Assembly: GCA_002633005.1 (NCBI GenBank) | Contig: NMRA01000170.1 | Location: 372,318 to 436,317, forward strand | Reading direction: 5' to 3' | Source: Phoronis australis | Taxonomy: Eukaryota; Phoronida; Phoronidae | DNA length: 64,000 nt | Shown here: piece after piece, positions 40,759 through 51,041 of the stretch | Numbering within the stretch: position 1 is the stretch's first letter | Layout of the letters: every line of letters starts with the position of its first letter | Program-made: the position numbers and the translations under genes | The notes under the pieces: generated by a model | Told to the model about the DNA's origin: nothing | What the model saw: only the letters and a program-made list of their open reading frames with translations | Database searches by the model: none

Positions 40759-41695
40759 NNNNNNNNNNNNNNNNNNNNNNNNNNNNNNNNNNNNNNNNNN
40801 NNNNNNNNNNNNNNNNNNNNNNNNNNNNNNNNNNNNNNNNNNNNNNNNNNNNNNNNNNNNNNNNNNNNNNNNNNNNNNNNNNNNNNNNNNNNNNNNNNNN
40901 NNNNNNNNNNNNNNNNNNNNNNNNNNNNNNNNNNNNNNNNNNNNNNNNNNNNNNNNNNNNNNNNNNNNNNNNNNNNNNNNNNNNNNNNNNNNNNNNNNNN
41001 NNNNNNNNNNNNNNNNNNNNNNNNNNNNNNNNNNNNNNNNNNNNNNNNNNNNNNNNNNNNNNNNNNNNNNNNNNNNNNNNNNNNNNNNNNNNNNNNNNNN
41101 NNNNNNNNNNNNNNNNNNNNNNNNNNNNNNNNNNNNNNNNNNNNNNNNNNNNNNNNNNNNNNNNNNNNNNNNNNNNNNNNNNNNNNNNNNNNNNNNNNNN
41201 NNNNNNNNNNNNNNNNNNNNNNNNNNNNNNNNNNNNNNNNNNNNNNNNNNNNNNNNNNNNNNNNNNNNNNNNNNNNNNNNNNNNNNNNNNNNNNNNNNNN
41301 NNNNNNNNNNNNNNNNNNNNNNNNNNNNNNNNNNNNNNNNNNNNNNNNNNNNNNNNNNNNNNNNNNNNNNNNNNNNNNNNNNNNNNNNNNNNNNNNNNNN
41401 NNNNNNNNNNNNNNNNNNNNNNNNNNNNNNNNNNNNNNNNNNNNNNNNNNNNNNNNNNNNNNNNNNNNNNNNNNNNNNNNNNNNNNNNNNNNNNNNNNNN
41501 NNNNNNNNNNNNNNNNNNNNNNNNNNNNNNNNNNNNNNNNNNNNNNNNNNNNNNNNNNNNNNNNNNNNNNNNNNNNNNNNNNNNNNNNNNNNNNNNNNNN
41601 NNNNNNNNNNNNNNNNNNNNNNNNNNNNNNNNNNNNNNNNNNNNNNNNNNNNNNNNNNNNNNNNNNNNNNNNNNNNNNNNNNNNNNNNNNNNNNN
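40759..41695. other. Assembly gap, 937 N
   Basis: The gap begins inside the 117 bp array and ends in a (GA)n tract, consistent with collapse of tandem repeats. Confidence 0.98.
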
Positions 41696-41748
41696 GAGAG
41701 AGAGAGAGAGAGGGCGAGGGAGAGGGGTAGGGGGAGGGAGAGGAGGGG
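41696..41748. repeat. Purine-rich (GA)n/(GGGA)n simple repeat
   Basis: GAGAGAGAGAGAGAGAGGGC then G/A-rich sequence directly after the gap. Confidence 0.9.
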
Positions 41749-42699
41749 TTCTTTTCAAGACCAGAATGCATACGAAAAGATGCCAATGCGAACAAATTTC
41801 TTCCGATAAAGTTTACTTTCTGGGTTGAAGCAAAGTGACTCAGCTAAGTTCTATAAATCTATAGCGTTTTTTTGGCTTTTGAAAACACTGATTGTCCTTT
41901 CTTATGTTATTTGAGTCTCATTACTAAGTCAATTTTGACTTCCATACAAATCAAGATTGAAGTCTACGTTGAATTCTTAAAATTATTGGAAATAAGTAGG
42001 TATCTTTTTGTGCAATGCCCATAATTTAAGAACTAAGTCCCTAATTTCTATGACTCAATAAAGGGCTCAGTTTTTAGCTATATTATTAGAAAATGTCATT
42101 AGTCAAGAAGAGCTCATAATAAAGATAAAATGCTAGAAAAACATAACATCTGTGAGTTAAGAACGAAGCAAATATGCAAAAGATTTAGGGAAATTGGTTG
42201 GGTCCCTATTTGGGACTGTTCCATGCAACCGGGCACAGGAAACTACGAAAAGGCTGCAACTGCGAGTCTTACAACATTGTATAGACCAGAGTTTAACAAA
42301 TTTGAAGTGGTACGCCAAGGAGCATCAGTCAAAGGCTATAACTGCCAACGCCAAACAGAAGTTAATACCTTTTTGGGACAGGGTATCTGATCCTAGAAAT
42401 AGCCCATTGTATCGTGTCAAATAATACGAAGCCGCGCATATTACAAATATGCAATTATAAGAAATCGCTGTTTGCATTTGCGGTGGTGCTTGTATAGGCT
42501 ATAAGGAACGATACCTGAAGCTATTCTTGGCAGACTATTGAGCACCATTGGTGGAAACTGAGGTAAATTCCGAAGCGGGTATACTCCCGAACCCTGCGTG
42601 TGGTCAAAAATTTTTGAATGCACATTGAGCGTGTACTCGAAGAGTTGAAGGGTCATTTCCTTGTTACTCACTGCCTAAATACAAAGGAAATTACTTAGA

Positions 42700-43360
42700 T
42701 GATGACAATATCAACAACTACAGACCTACGTCTCTAATTAACACCTTCTCAAAAGCTATTTGAAAAAATGCACATGGCTAACTTAATGCTGACCTTACAT
42801 AAGACAAGCTCTGATATGAACGTCAGTATAATTTTCAGAAATTGAGATCTACAGAATTTGCAACTGTCGAACTAACTGACAGAATTAAGGGAAATCTGAA
42901 CAATACAAGGGGTAAGCCCAAGAACCATATTTTAGACCTTTCAAAAGCCTTTGATGGAATCTTGGTAGACAAACTTTCATTTTGTGGTTTAACTAGAGTC
43001 GAGCATTTATTCATCAAAATTATTTAACCAATCGAAAGCAATGTGTTTTATTTGACAATTCACCCTCCCAAAAATCATCACATCAGTACTCCAAGGTTCT
43101 TTCTTAGTCCCCTCCTTTTTCTGATTTACGTAAACATCCTCCACAAATGGACTACTCTGGAGACCCCCAAGTATGCAGATGACACCTGTCCTGTATACTC
43201 TCACACACACCTTCGTTTTACAAAACCCACAAACAATGAAACTGAAATCAATAATAAGCTATCAGACGTATTCACACAATTATCAATCAACAAACTGTCG
43301 TTAAATGTCACCAAAGCTGTATACGCAGCATCCTTCTTCCTTCAGAAAAAAGGTTAATCT
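42700..43360 (+). pseudogene. Decayed LINE reverse transcriptase, CR1/Jockey-like
   Basis: Frame-shifted remnants in order: NNYRPTSLINTFSKAI (about 42712-42760), a FQKLRSTEFATVELTDRI and HILDLSKAFDGILVDKLSF segment (about 42830-42985), YLTNRKQCVLFDN in another frame, SPLLFLIYVNILH and YADDTCPVY (about 43105-43200). These are RT motifs of non-LTR elements with the LDLSKAFD and YADD signatures. Several frameshifts and stops, so inactive. Upstream limits are unclear. Confidence 0.82.
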
Positions 43361-43565
43361 AACCTTAATAGAAATAGTCAAAATCTAACTTTCGTTAAAC
43401 ATTTATGGAATAACATTTGACGACACATTTTGGAAAAATTCCAAAAACAAGCCCACGGGCGTATTTTCAGTAACTGTTTGCATGTTTTGAAAATCCGATG
43501 AATTGTTTTAAATACGTATGTAATGTGTTCTGAAGATTTTTTTTGTTTATATTGTGGCAAGACAT

Positions 43566-43605
43566 AATAATAATAATAATAATAATGATGATAATGATAA
43601 TAATA
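43566..43605. repeat. (TAA)n microsatellite
   Basis: TAATAATAATAATAATAATG followed by interrupted GATAATGATAATAA. Confidence 0.95.
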
Positions 43606-44253
43606 TGTTTCGTATAACTATTTCACTCAAATGACTTATCATTTAAAGAGTGACTTTGTTGGAAACTAACCATATTATCAAAGTATTAAAGACAGGTTTA
43701 ACGCTCTGTGTTTGCTGAATGAGAAATAAGTATGGAGGAATAAAATTCGTACCAGCGATATACAAGTACATAGTTACATTATGAAAGACCTTCTTATTTC
43801 AAACGGTTTCCGAAAGTACACCCCCTTCCGAATAGCCGTCCATGGGCGGAAATTCCACGTAACCCTTAAATTAGGGTTGTTGCATGAAAAGATCCCTACT
43901 TATTTTCAGTAACATTACGTTTTCACATTTCAAAAATCATCCATGACAATCAAACGCCTTCTTCAGTTTTAGATATGATAAACACCCTCTCACCTGCTGG
44001 ACTTGCAAGATATTACAAGAACAAATTTTCGAAACTTATATGCAATAACTCAAGCTCCTTATATATTCACGATGAATATATACATACAATCTGCATTATT
44101 ACACAGGCATGTCACACATCTATTCGCACGCACGTGCGCTCGCATAAACGCACGCGCGCACATGATCTAGAAGAGCAGCTCGACAACTACTGGCGCCAAT
44201 TTGGAGGATCTGTTGAACTGTTAAACTTCGTTTGACAAAGATTTCGATCGGTA

Positions 44254-45873
44254 TTAGTACTGTGTTTTAGTCCTGTGTCGTATGCCTGGGTCTCTTAACT
44301 CCTTGGTTGTATTTACCGGCAGATATCCAAATCTGGCATACATTTCTCCACATTCGGTATCAATGAGCTGAACTGTATCGAAGTAGATAGTTTTCTTCCA
44401 CAAATAAGCAGTTTCAGACGCATTCTTTCTGTCTGTGCCGTACTTCTTAACACACCGCGAACTACTTTTAAACCTTTTTGACGACACTTTTCTTGGCGAC
44501 GATTTTCGTGACGACGGTTTTTTCGATTTTGTACCTTTCTTTGGCTCATTACAAAGGGTGCTAGGTTTTATTCCTGTAGCAAGTTCGAGCCACGATAGAA
44601 CGTTCTTGTGCAGTGTGAAATTTATGAAGTTGTACAAGTTTATAGTTGTTTTAACAGGTTCCTCAGCGGCAGTTTCGTAGTTCAATCTCATTACGCTGTT
44701 CTTTGGTAAATTCGTTGAATAATCATAATCATCGACTATATCTTTACATAAATTGGAGATATCTGTTATCTTGGCTTTTTCTTGAATAGATTTCCTGGAA
44801 ACGCGAACACCTCGCGGGTCTCTAACAAGATGAACTATCTTCATGTCGGGAACGTCCTTCAAAATTTTGACGGTGTCGCGCATTGCTAGTCGGATAACTT
44901 TCACGACTCGCAATGTAGCCTGGTCGCACGCAGCCTTTGCAAGGCTGATACAGTGACCGTAAAAGCGTGGCTGAAGCTTGTCCAAGCACTTGTGAAAATG
45001 CATCAGAGACTTTTGCGCGTCAAACCTTCTAGCCCACTTCCACTGATTCACGAGTACATCTTTCGGTAAAACAGACAAGTTACAAGTCAAGAGATTTTTA
45101 ATTATTGAAGGATCATTATTCGGACGATCTTTTATTCTCAAATAAGGTTCGAAGATATACATGGAGTCCGGGTGCATTCCGTAGATTTTAGACACGTAAG
45201 TTGATCCACTTCTCATATAAGTTAAAACGAGTACCTTTCGGACGTTAGCAGAAAGCTCAGGGTAGATTTCGTTAGCGGCATACATGCTCAAAGCTCCGGG
45301 ACCTCCGCATCGTCCACGGGGATCGTCGAAACATTCACTCGTGCAATTGCGCGGAAGAGGTACATAATCACTCACAGTTTTTCCACACCAACAAAATGTG
45401 GCCTCGCGAATTCCAGCGTATGGCTGGTTTTTTGACTGACAATAATTAATACACTGGGCAACGTTCTTAACAGGCATTTCATTTCTTTTGCGACTTCTTT
45501 GCCAACACCCCAAGTATAAATTCGCCACAGAATATTCAGGAATCGTCGTCGTCGTGTCTCGTTTTTCCGTTGTCGTCTGCTCGGTTGCTGATGTCCGCGT
45601 CCGCTCCCTGACGGAAGTATGGTAAAGCGTCTTTGTGATATCTGGCCTGTCCACACTCCTGATACTTTTCAGTAACTTTATGGCTGACATTGTTTTCCCA
45701 TCGCCATTGTCCCCTGGCTGAGGATTAATTAAGAAATATAAAAGTCCCAAGCAACAAATACATAATGCGACGGTCTGGACACAGCTTCCACGTATCCACC
45801 CGATTCGTACCATTGTGCAAAAGAAATGTTTCATGGCTGACTGTTTACTGAAAGCGCCAACAGATGCGGACAC
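44254..45873 (-). CDS. WSC-domain carbohydrate sulfotransferase-like, type II membrane protein
   Basis: Single-exon gene of 539 residues. A short cytoplasmic tail, one membrane anchor at about 32-50 (VQTVALCICCLGLLYFLI), a Thr/Arg-rich stem (84-113), a cysteine-rich WSC domain (about 116-200, with YLGCWQR, YCQSK, FCWCG and RCGGPG), then a sulfotransferase domain. The PAPS 5'-phosphosulfate loop is TYMRSGSTYVS (219-228 region) and the 3'-phosphate site is HLVRDPRGVRVSRK (348-361). AYLWKK near 489-494 resembles the late conserved helix of Gal/GlcNAc 6-O-sulfotransferases. Golgi lumenal transfer of sulfate to glycans is expected; the acceptor sugar is unknown. Odd: a Lys/Ser/Arg-rich insert at about 445-473. 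Start chosen as the first ATG; Met14 or Met21 would still keep the anchor. Confidence 0.9.
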   Translation of the reverse strand: MSASVGAFSKQSAMKHFFCTMVRIGWIRGSCVQTVALCICCLGLLYFLINPQPGDNGDGKTMSAIKLLKSIRSVDRPDITKTLYHTSVRERTRTSATEQTTTEKRDTTTTIPEYSVANLYLGCWQRSRKRNEMPVKNVAQCINYCQSKNQPYAGIREATFCWCGKTVSDYVPLPRNCTSECFDDPRGRCGGPGALSMYAANEIYPELSANVRKVLVLTYMRSGSTYVSKIYGMHPDSMYIFEPYLRIKDRPNNDPSIIKNLLTCNLSVLPKDVLVNQWKWARRFDAQKSLMHFHKCLDKLQPRFYGHCISLAKAACDQATLRVVKVIRLAMRDTVKILKDVPDMKIVHLVRDPRGVRVSRKSIQEKAKITDISNLCKDIVDDYDYSTNLPKNSVMRLNYETAAEEPVKTTINLYNFINFTLHKNVLSWLELATGIKPSTLCNEPKKGTKSKKPSSRKSSPRKVSSKRFKSSSRCVKKYGTDRKNASETAYLWKKTIYFDTVQLIDTECGEMYARFGYLPVNTTKELRDPGIRHRTKTQY

Positions 45874-47390
45874 TGGACAACTAATTGATCGTGAATCCGA
45901 TCAGGACAGATGGCATAGCGACTAAATTATACCGGGTAACTATACGTTAAAGCGATTCACGACGTGTAGCCTGTACACAGTTTTTCGTGTGCACATCCGC
46001 GTACTTTTGAGAGGGGTGTGCAAAACGGGTGAATTTTCATAGACATCCTACCTATGGATTGTTCAACCTTGTTGTAATCATGTCATGAATGTTTGCAAAC
46101 AGAAAATTGAATAAACAAAAAATGTAAATAAAAGAATAAAATAAATGCAGACGTGCGCAGGCCGCGCATGTGAACCCCATTGCACTGATCACCTGAAATT
46201 GTAAATTATGTAAGGAATTACTCACATCTAATTTTTTACTCGAAATCCAACTCCAAATTATTTTTGGCATGTCCCATTCTACTATTGTGCGAACTCATGA
46301 CAAGTGTCTATTTTTCTACACCACAGGAACAGAATCAGCTCCACACACAAAGAATCTGTACCACAGAGGCTGAATAGTTTTTGAGTGCAAGGTAAGTATT
46401 TTTGTAGTCATTTCAGTTCAGGTAACGGGGCACTGGTTATTTTTACGTGATAAAGAGTTCTCACGACGAGTGCTGCTTTACGGGGGGTGGTAAGGTACTC
46501 CCCTCCGTGGTAAGTGATCTGAATCCGCGGTAAAGGTAATATTTTCATCCTGAGTTACTCTAAGACTCACTTTTAAACTGTACACTTAATACTAAGACGG
46601 GAACAGACTTAACAATTTCCCTGCTAAAATAAAAATTATTTAGAAAATCTGGCCGTGTGACACAAACGGCTGAACATGCACATACATGTAGAACATTCAT
46701 GTGATTGTAAATGACTCAGGAACATCTGTATGAGTAAACAGCTAGTAGTGTCTAGGTTTATTAGAACTGAACAGGCGAAGGTACAACTTCAGGTCCATTT
46801 ATCATCATTTTTGACTTGTTGATGACCCATACACTAATTTCATACATTGCAATCCAAATCATGTTAATAAACCCCCACTCCTTGAAGATCAAATATCTAC
46901 TCGGTTCACGTTACATCTTTAATATGAATGCAGTCTACTACATATCTAACCCATCTCCTATGCTGAGTTTTCCTTCAATTTTAATTTGATAGAAACTTCC
47001 GAGCTCTTTTAAATTCGTATAAGATTTACACACCCGCAATAAATGTTCGATCCCAGAAACGACCTTTGATTTAAAGTGACATATCGGCGATGATAAAACA
47101 TGAATAAAATGCACCAGACCTGAAAAGAATTAAAGGCATCTATCGCAGACAATCAACAATTGTTCAGGGATCTTCGTCAACAGTATTTAGATTTTCTCGC
47201 TTATCTTTTTCTTTTACTTTTGCGCGGCCTATTTGCACTCAAAATATTAAAATTTTGGGGTAGGCCAAGTTTTGGGGCATTCTGTAGGTAGGAATTGCAT
47301 GTAGGCTCAATAAATGTGGTTTGTTTGTGTTTGTGAATATGTTGAAAGCGAAAAGAGACCACTTGTTCGGCTGTAGCTGCACTCTTCTTC
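45874..47390. other. Spacer upstream of the sulfotransferase
   Basis: Should hold the sulfotransferase promoter (minus strand) within its first few hundred bases; I see no clear TATA box. The rest is AT-rich without recognisable repeats or genes. Confidence 0.5.
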
Positions 47391-47425
47391 AAGATGGCGG
47401 CCCCCGTTGTGCATTGCTGGGTAGC
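47385..47425 (+). promoter_or_regulatory. Orphan promoter-like cluster: YY1-type site plus CCCAGCAATGC site
   Basis: CAAGATGGCGGC at 47390-47401 is a full YY1-type motif, which in animal promoters sits just downstream of the start site on the sense strand. About 10 bases on, the complement of GCATTGCTGGGTA reads TACCCAGCAATGC, close to the ZNF143/THAP11 submotif CCCAGCATGC. The ATG inside AAGATGGCGG opens MAAPVVHCW, followed by GTAGCG, a possible weak donor. No downstream gene body recognised, so either a short unrecognised gene on the plus strand or a distal sulfotransferase promoter. Confidence 0.35.
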
Positions 47426-48147
47426 GACTGAGAACTTAAAAGTTCCAATTCATTCAAACTCTTACTCTTAAGAGCCCAAAACTGTGTTTGAGGTTCCAGG
47501 TTCCAGGTTTCAAGAAAATGAAACCATACTATTATATCAAAATCGTGGTTCTAGACGCTGAAGCCAATGAAACAGAATGAAACAATACAGTGACGGTTCC
47601 CACATAAGTAAACGGTGTCAAGACGGAGCAACTGGATTAGTATTTTATTATTTTTGTATCTATCTGGGTTACGTATTACGATTGTGCTTGTACACCTTTC
47701 CAACATTTGGTGCTCTTACTATATACAATTTTATTGTGACTTTGGTACAAAAACATGTAATTAAGCATGTTGGTCACATCACGTGCCTCACTGCACCGAA
47801 GACGACAAGCTTCAGTGAAAACTCCAGGCGATCCTTTTCAAGCTGGAAAGTACGTCGCTATGCTCAAGCTGACCAATGGCCTCAGCCCACTGGCTTGGCC
47901 AATATCATTCAAGCTTCCAAACAAATTGTTGACCAAGCTTAAAAAATAGTTGTCACACGATGTAGAATTTCCTTGCTCCTTGTAATCACATGCAGCTACG
48001 AAAACCCAGCCCAAAAAGTCTGTCCTAATGCAAAACTATTAGTGTACTATTTTGAAAGTTGGATCTGCACCACGTGAATATTAGAATTAAACATTGACAT
48101 TAATTTGTGAACTCGTAAGTCATATTATATATAGATCATTACATGTT
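47426..48147. other. Spacer with unassigned short frames
   Basis: Two overlapping plus-strand frames end near 47942-47949, both in the same 180 bp stretch of mildly higher GC. Neither matches a family I recognise. Could be a last exon of the putative gene starting near 47394, but no frame-consistent splice could be made. Confidence 0.25.
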
Positions 48148-48363
48148 CTCAGTCGTTATCCCCCGTATTCTAGAGCCCTCGTGGATTTTGGATAATTTAT
48201 ACCACATACTGAACGAGAAACATTGCACTGAATCGATCTACCTTTCTTGACTCGCCTCGACTTTGTAACTACTTTCTATGTCAGAGGCCCGGGGCCGGAG
48301 GTCGATAATTCTCCAACATCAACTCGGACTCTAGAATACGGGGGATAACGACTGAGAACATAT
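48148..48363. mobile_element. Hairpin element with ~55 bp terminal inverted repeats (copy 3)
   Basis: The ends are inverted copies of ATGTTCTCAGTCGTTATCCC then CCGTATTCTAGAG (perfect for about 33 bp, then imperfect). The 120 bp interior includes CATACTGAACGAGAAACATT, ATCGATCTACCTTTCTTGAC and CTTTCTATGTCAGAGGCCCG, the same blocks that join hairpin and body in copy 1 (14520-14620). It is therefore an internally deleted member of that family. Confidence 0.85.
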
Positions 48364-50788
48364 AATAATTCGGCTATATAAGAGTAATGAATTCACATGA
48401 AAAAATGACAAGCAATGTTATAGTTTTAAATTTAATGTCATAACAGTATTGCCATGCTACACAGATTACAAAGTCAGTTTTGAGATTTTTCAGCGACGTT
48501 ATTCTAGATGACTGGTATGTGGCAAGCTTGAATTATATTGCCGATCAGCAAGCTTATTTCAGCTTGAAGAACAATGGTCACCAAGAGGGCAAGGTTTTTC
48601 AAACTTGGACTTTAGTGTTGAAAAAGATGACTGGCTCAACGAGTTTATTCAAGGTTTTTAGACATACTTTAAGGCTGTGTACATTTCAGTTGAACAACCT
48701 TGTTTAAGCTCACAATGTCAGCAAGGGAGAAAGGAAATACAAGGTTAGAAAAAATGTTAAATAAGGGAGTCTGTCACATGAAATAAGCTAATTGCTTAAA
48801 GCCTGTTAAGTATCGTAAAGACTGAAAAGATCTCTGTCCCGAAGGTGCTTAATGGTTTAATTCAAGGCAGCAAGAGTAAATCAGCCTCAAATTCGACGAC
48901 AATGGGGAGATGATTGCCATACATTCTCACGAAAGAGGCCCCTGGACTATGTGCATCAATTAAGTGGAAAGCTCACAGCTATGAAATTTACTTGTCGTGA
49001 TTATCGCTGTCGGCGGTCCTTCGAAATGTAAAATAAAAATAGTCTTATTTTTCCCGTGGTTTTATTTACCACTTTGGCTTCAACAAGGGGCGTCCAAACC
49101 CATATCTGTATCCGCTCAATGTTAAATCAAAATTAAAGGCAACTACGGGGGTGTGGCATAAGTCAAATACGTCTGAAAAAGTGAAAAGTGTTGTTGTCTT
49201 CTTGATACCAAATACCATCATGTCAGAAAATGTAGGTCAGTCGTGGTCCTCTCGATAGGACTACATCTATAACATTTCATGGTCATTCAAAGGTATTGGG
49301 GTGTATTAATCTCAATAGCAGCACATCTACAAAATTTCATCCACCGAGGGTGTGGCGATGGAAAGGCAGATGTCAAAAACTGGACATAAAATAATAAAAA
49401 CATTAAAGCTGATTACTAACACGCCACTAGGAGCGCAGCTGCAGTTGAAAGCGTCATTACCTACATAAAAGAAACATTTATGCAACAAGCTTTCACCAGT
49501 ATCCAACAAGGGGTTTTGGTGACAATGCGCCCACGGTCCCATAAAAATCCATTGGACAACCATAATGTGGTTCTGCTAGTTTGCTTTTCAATTATTGGTG
49601 TTGGCTGCAAACAGAAAAACATCAAAAAGAATGTCCTAACAATTTATTAAATAATCATATGCAATTACAAATATTCTAAAAATCATTAACAAGAAGTCCA
49701 TTCAGGGCTTAAGATAAAGATGTACAATAAATGTAACACCTAATTTACCAAGAAAATCCTGGGGCAGCCTTTGCCACAATTTTTGTTACTTCCAAAATGA
49801 TTTCATTGCACTCAACTGCTGACAAAATCCTTTTACCAATAGCTCATGGGAGCTGGTGAAAAACAACTCACCCTGGAGTAAACAGTTGTTTTTGCTTCTT
49901 TATGTATTAATCCTACTGGTAGCAAAATTAGGATAAAAGACACTGGCTATCTGTATCTATAATAATTTCAAAAATAGTTGCTCAGAATACAAACAGATCT
50001 CTGTAGATCCTGCACTTGAAAAGTCCCTCAGAATATCAACTCATCCTAATAGGTCTCACTTTTAAAAATACCAAGAGGGGCACAGATTGACTTGAAAAAA
50101 CTCAAGAAGTGATAAAGCACAGATCCACTTGAAAAGTCATGAAATGATAAAGATAAAAAGTCAAAAAATACTTCCTTATTTGATTAAACACAAAGAAGAG
50201 AGGGCTTAAGGAGGATTTTGTGAGGCAGTCTACCTGGCCATTATACAATCCGTGAGGAATTAGATCTTTGATGCTTAACGACATCTTTATTCTCCACCAT
50301 ATTTTTGAGAATGAACACTTGACCTATTCTGACCACCATTTTGTAATTCAATAAATTTATCACTATGTCATCATAATGCATCAAACATAACAACTGAAGA
50401 TGGTAAATTCAATCAAATGCTTTTGCCTTCTCCACACAGAGGCCAGTTTGCGGAAATGTGTTTTGAAATGAGCGTCCAAGAAACTGGCCACATAATTGGT
50501 GGCAACATCCATTGGGAGGTCGAATACTCTAAGACTTGTACTAGTTAAATATTGATGCTAAATTAAAAAACAAAAACTGCTTGTCTTAGTTCGCACCACT
50601 TTCATGGATGTTTTGCAGACTGTTCGGGGAAATTGAAAATAATTTATGCAAAATTCACATATCACTTATTTCAGAAGACTAATTCCGCAAATGGACATCT
50701 GTGTACAGATCAATGCTTGCACAGATTAACTTTTTGTTGAGTACAACAAAACCTGCATTTGGCACTACTCATTTAGGTATTAAGGCCA
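48364..50788. other. Intergenic spacer downstream of neutral ceramidase
   Basis: 2.4 kb AT-rich; the ceramidase 3' UTR (minus strand) occupies the right end. A candidate poly(A) signal on the minus strand (AATAAA at 50286-50291) would give a 3' UTR of about 500 bases. Nothing else recognised. Confidence 0.5.
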
Positions 50789-51041
50789 TCAGTTTCTGAT
50801 TTTCACTGAGGCGGAATATTTTTTCTTTAATGCTTCGTATTTGTAATACTCATACGATGTCGATGGCAAAACAGTAAAGGTGCTTGATGTGCCTGAGAAT
50901 GGAGTTTTGTGACCAAACAAGGACTTGGACACCCCAAAGTGGCGTATGCGATATGTTCCTGCAGCCTGATGAGCGGGTATGTCCCAGCGAATCGTGGCAA
51001 TGCTTTCACCAAGAATGGTGCTCGTTCTTTGCCATTTAAAT
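50789..51041 (-). CDS. ASAH2: Neutral ceramidase exon 15 (C-terminus and stop)
   Basis: 253 bases after acceptor CACTCGCAG. Encodes LFKWQRTSTILGESIATIRW then DIPAHQAAGTYRIRHFG, the conserved Ig-like C-terminus. It ends beyond the usual family end with a Tyr/Lys-rich tail (YEYYKYEALKKKYSASVKIR) and TGA at 50789-50791. Confidence 0.95.

Larger units (their letters stand above)
41749..44253. other. Spacer around the decayed LINE
   Basis: Besides the LINE remnant it contains a (TAA)n tract at about 43566-43605 and an alternating CG/CA-rich stretch near 44127-44163 that could favour Z-DNA. No host gene recognised. Confidence 0.55.

Noticed and set aside
40527-41828. 433-codon frame
   Set aside because: Mostly N plus a tandem satellite and (GA)n; open only because the repeat period is 117 bp.
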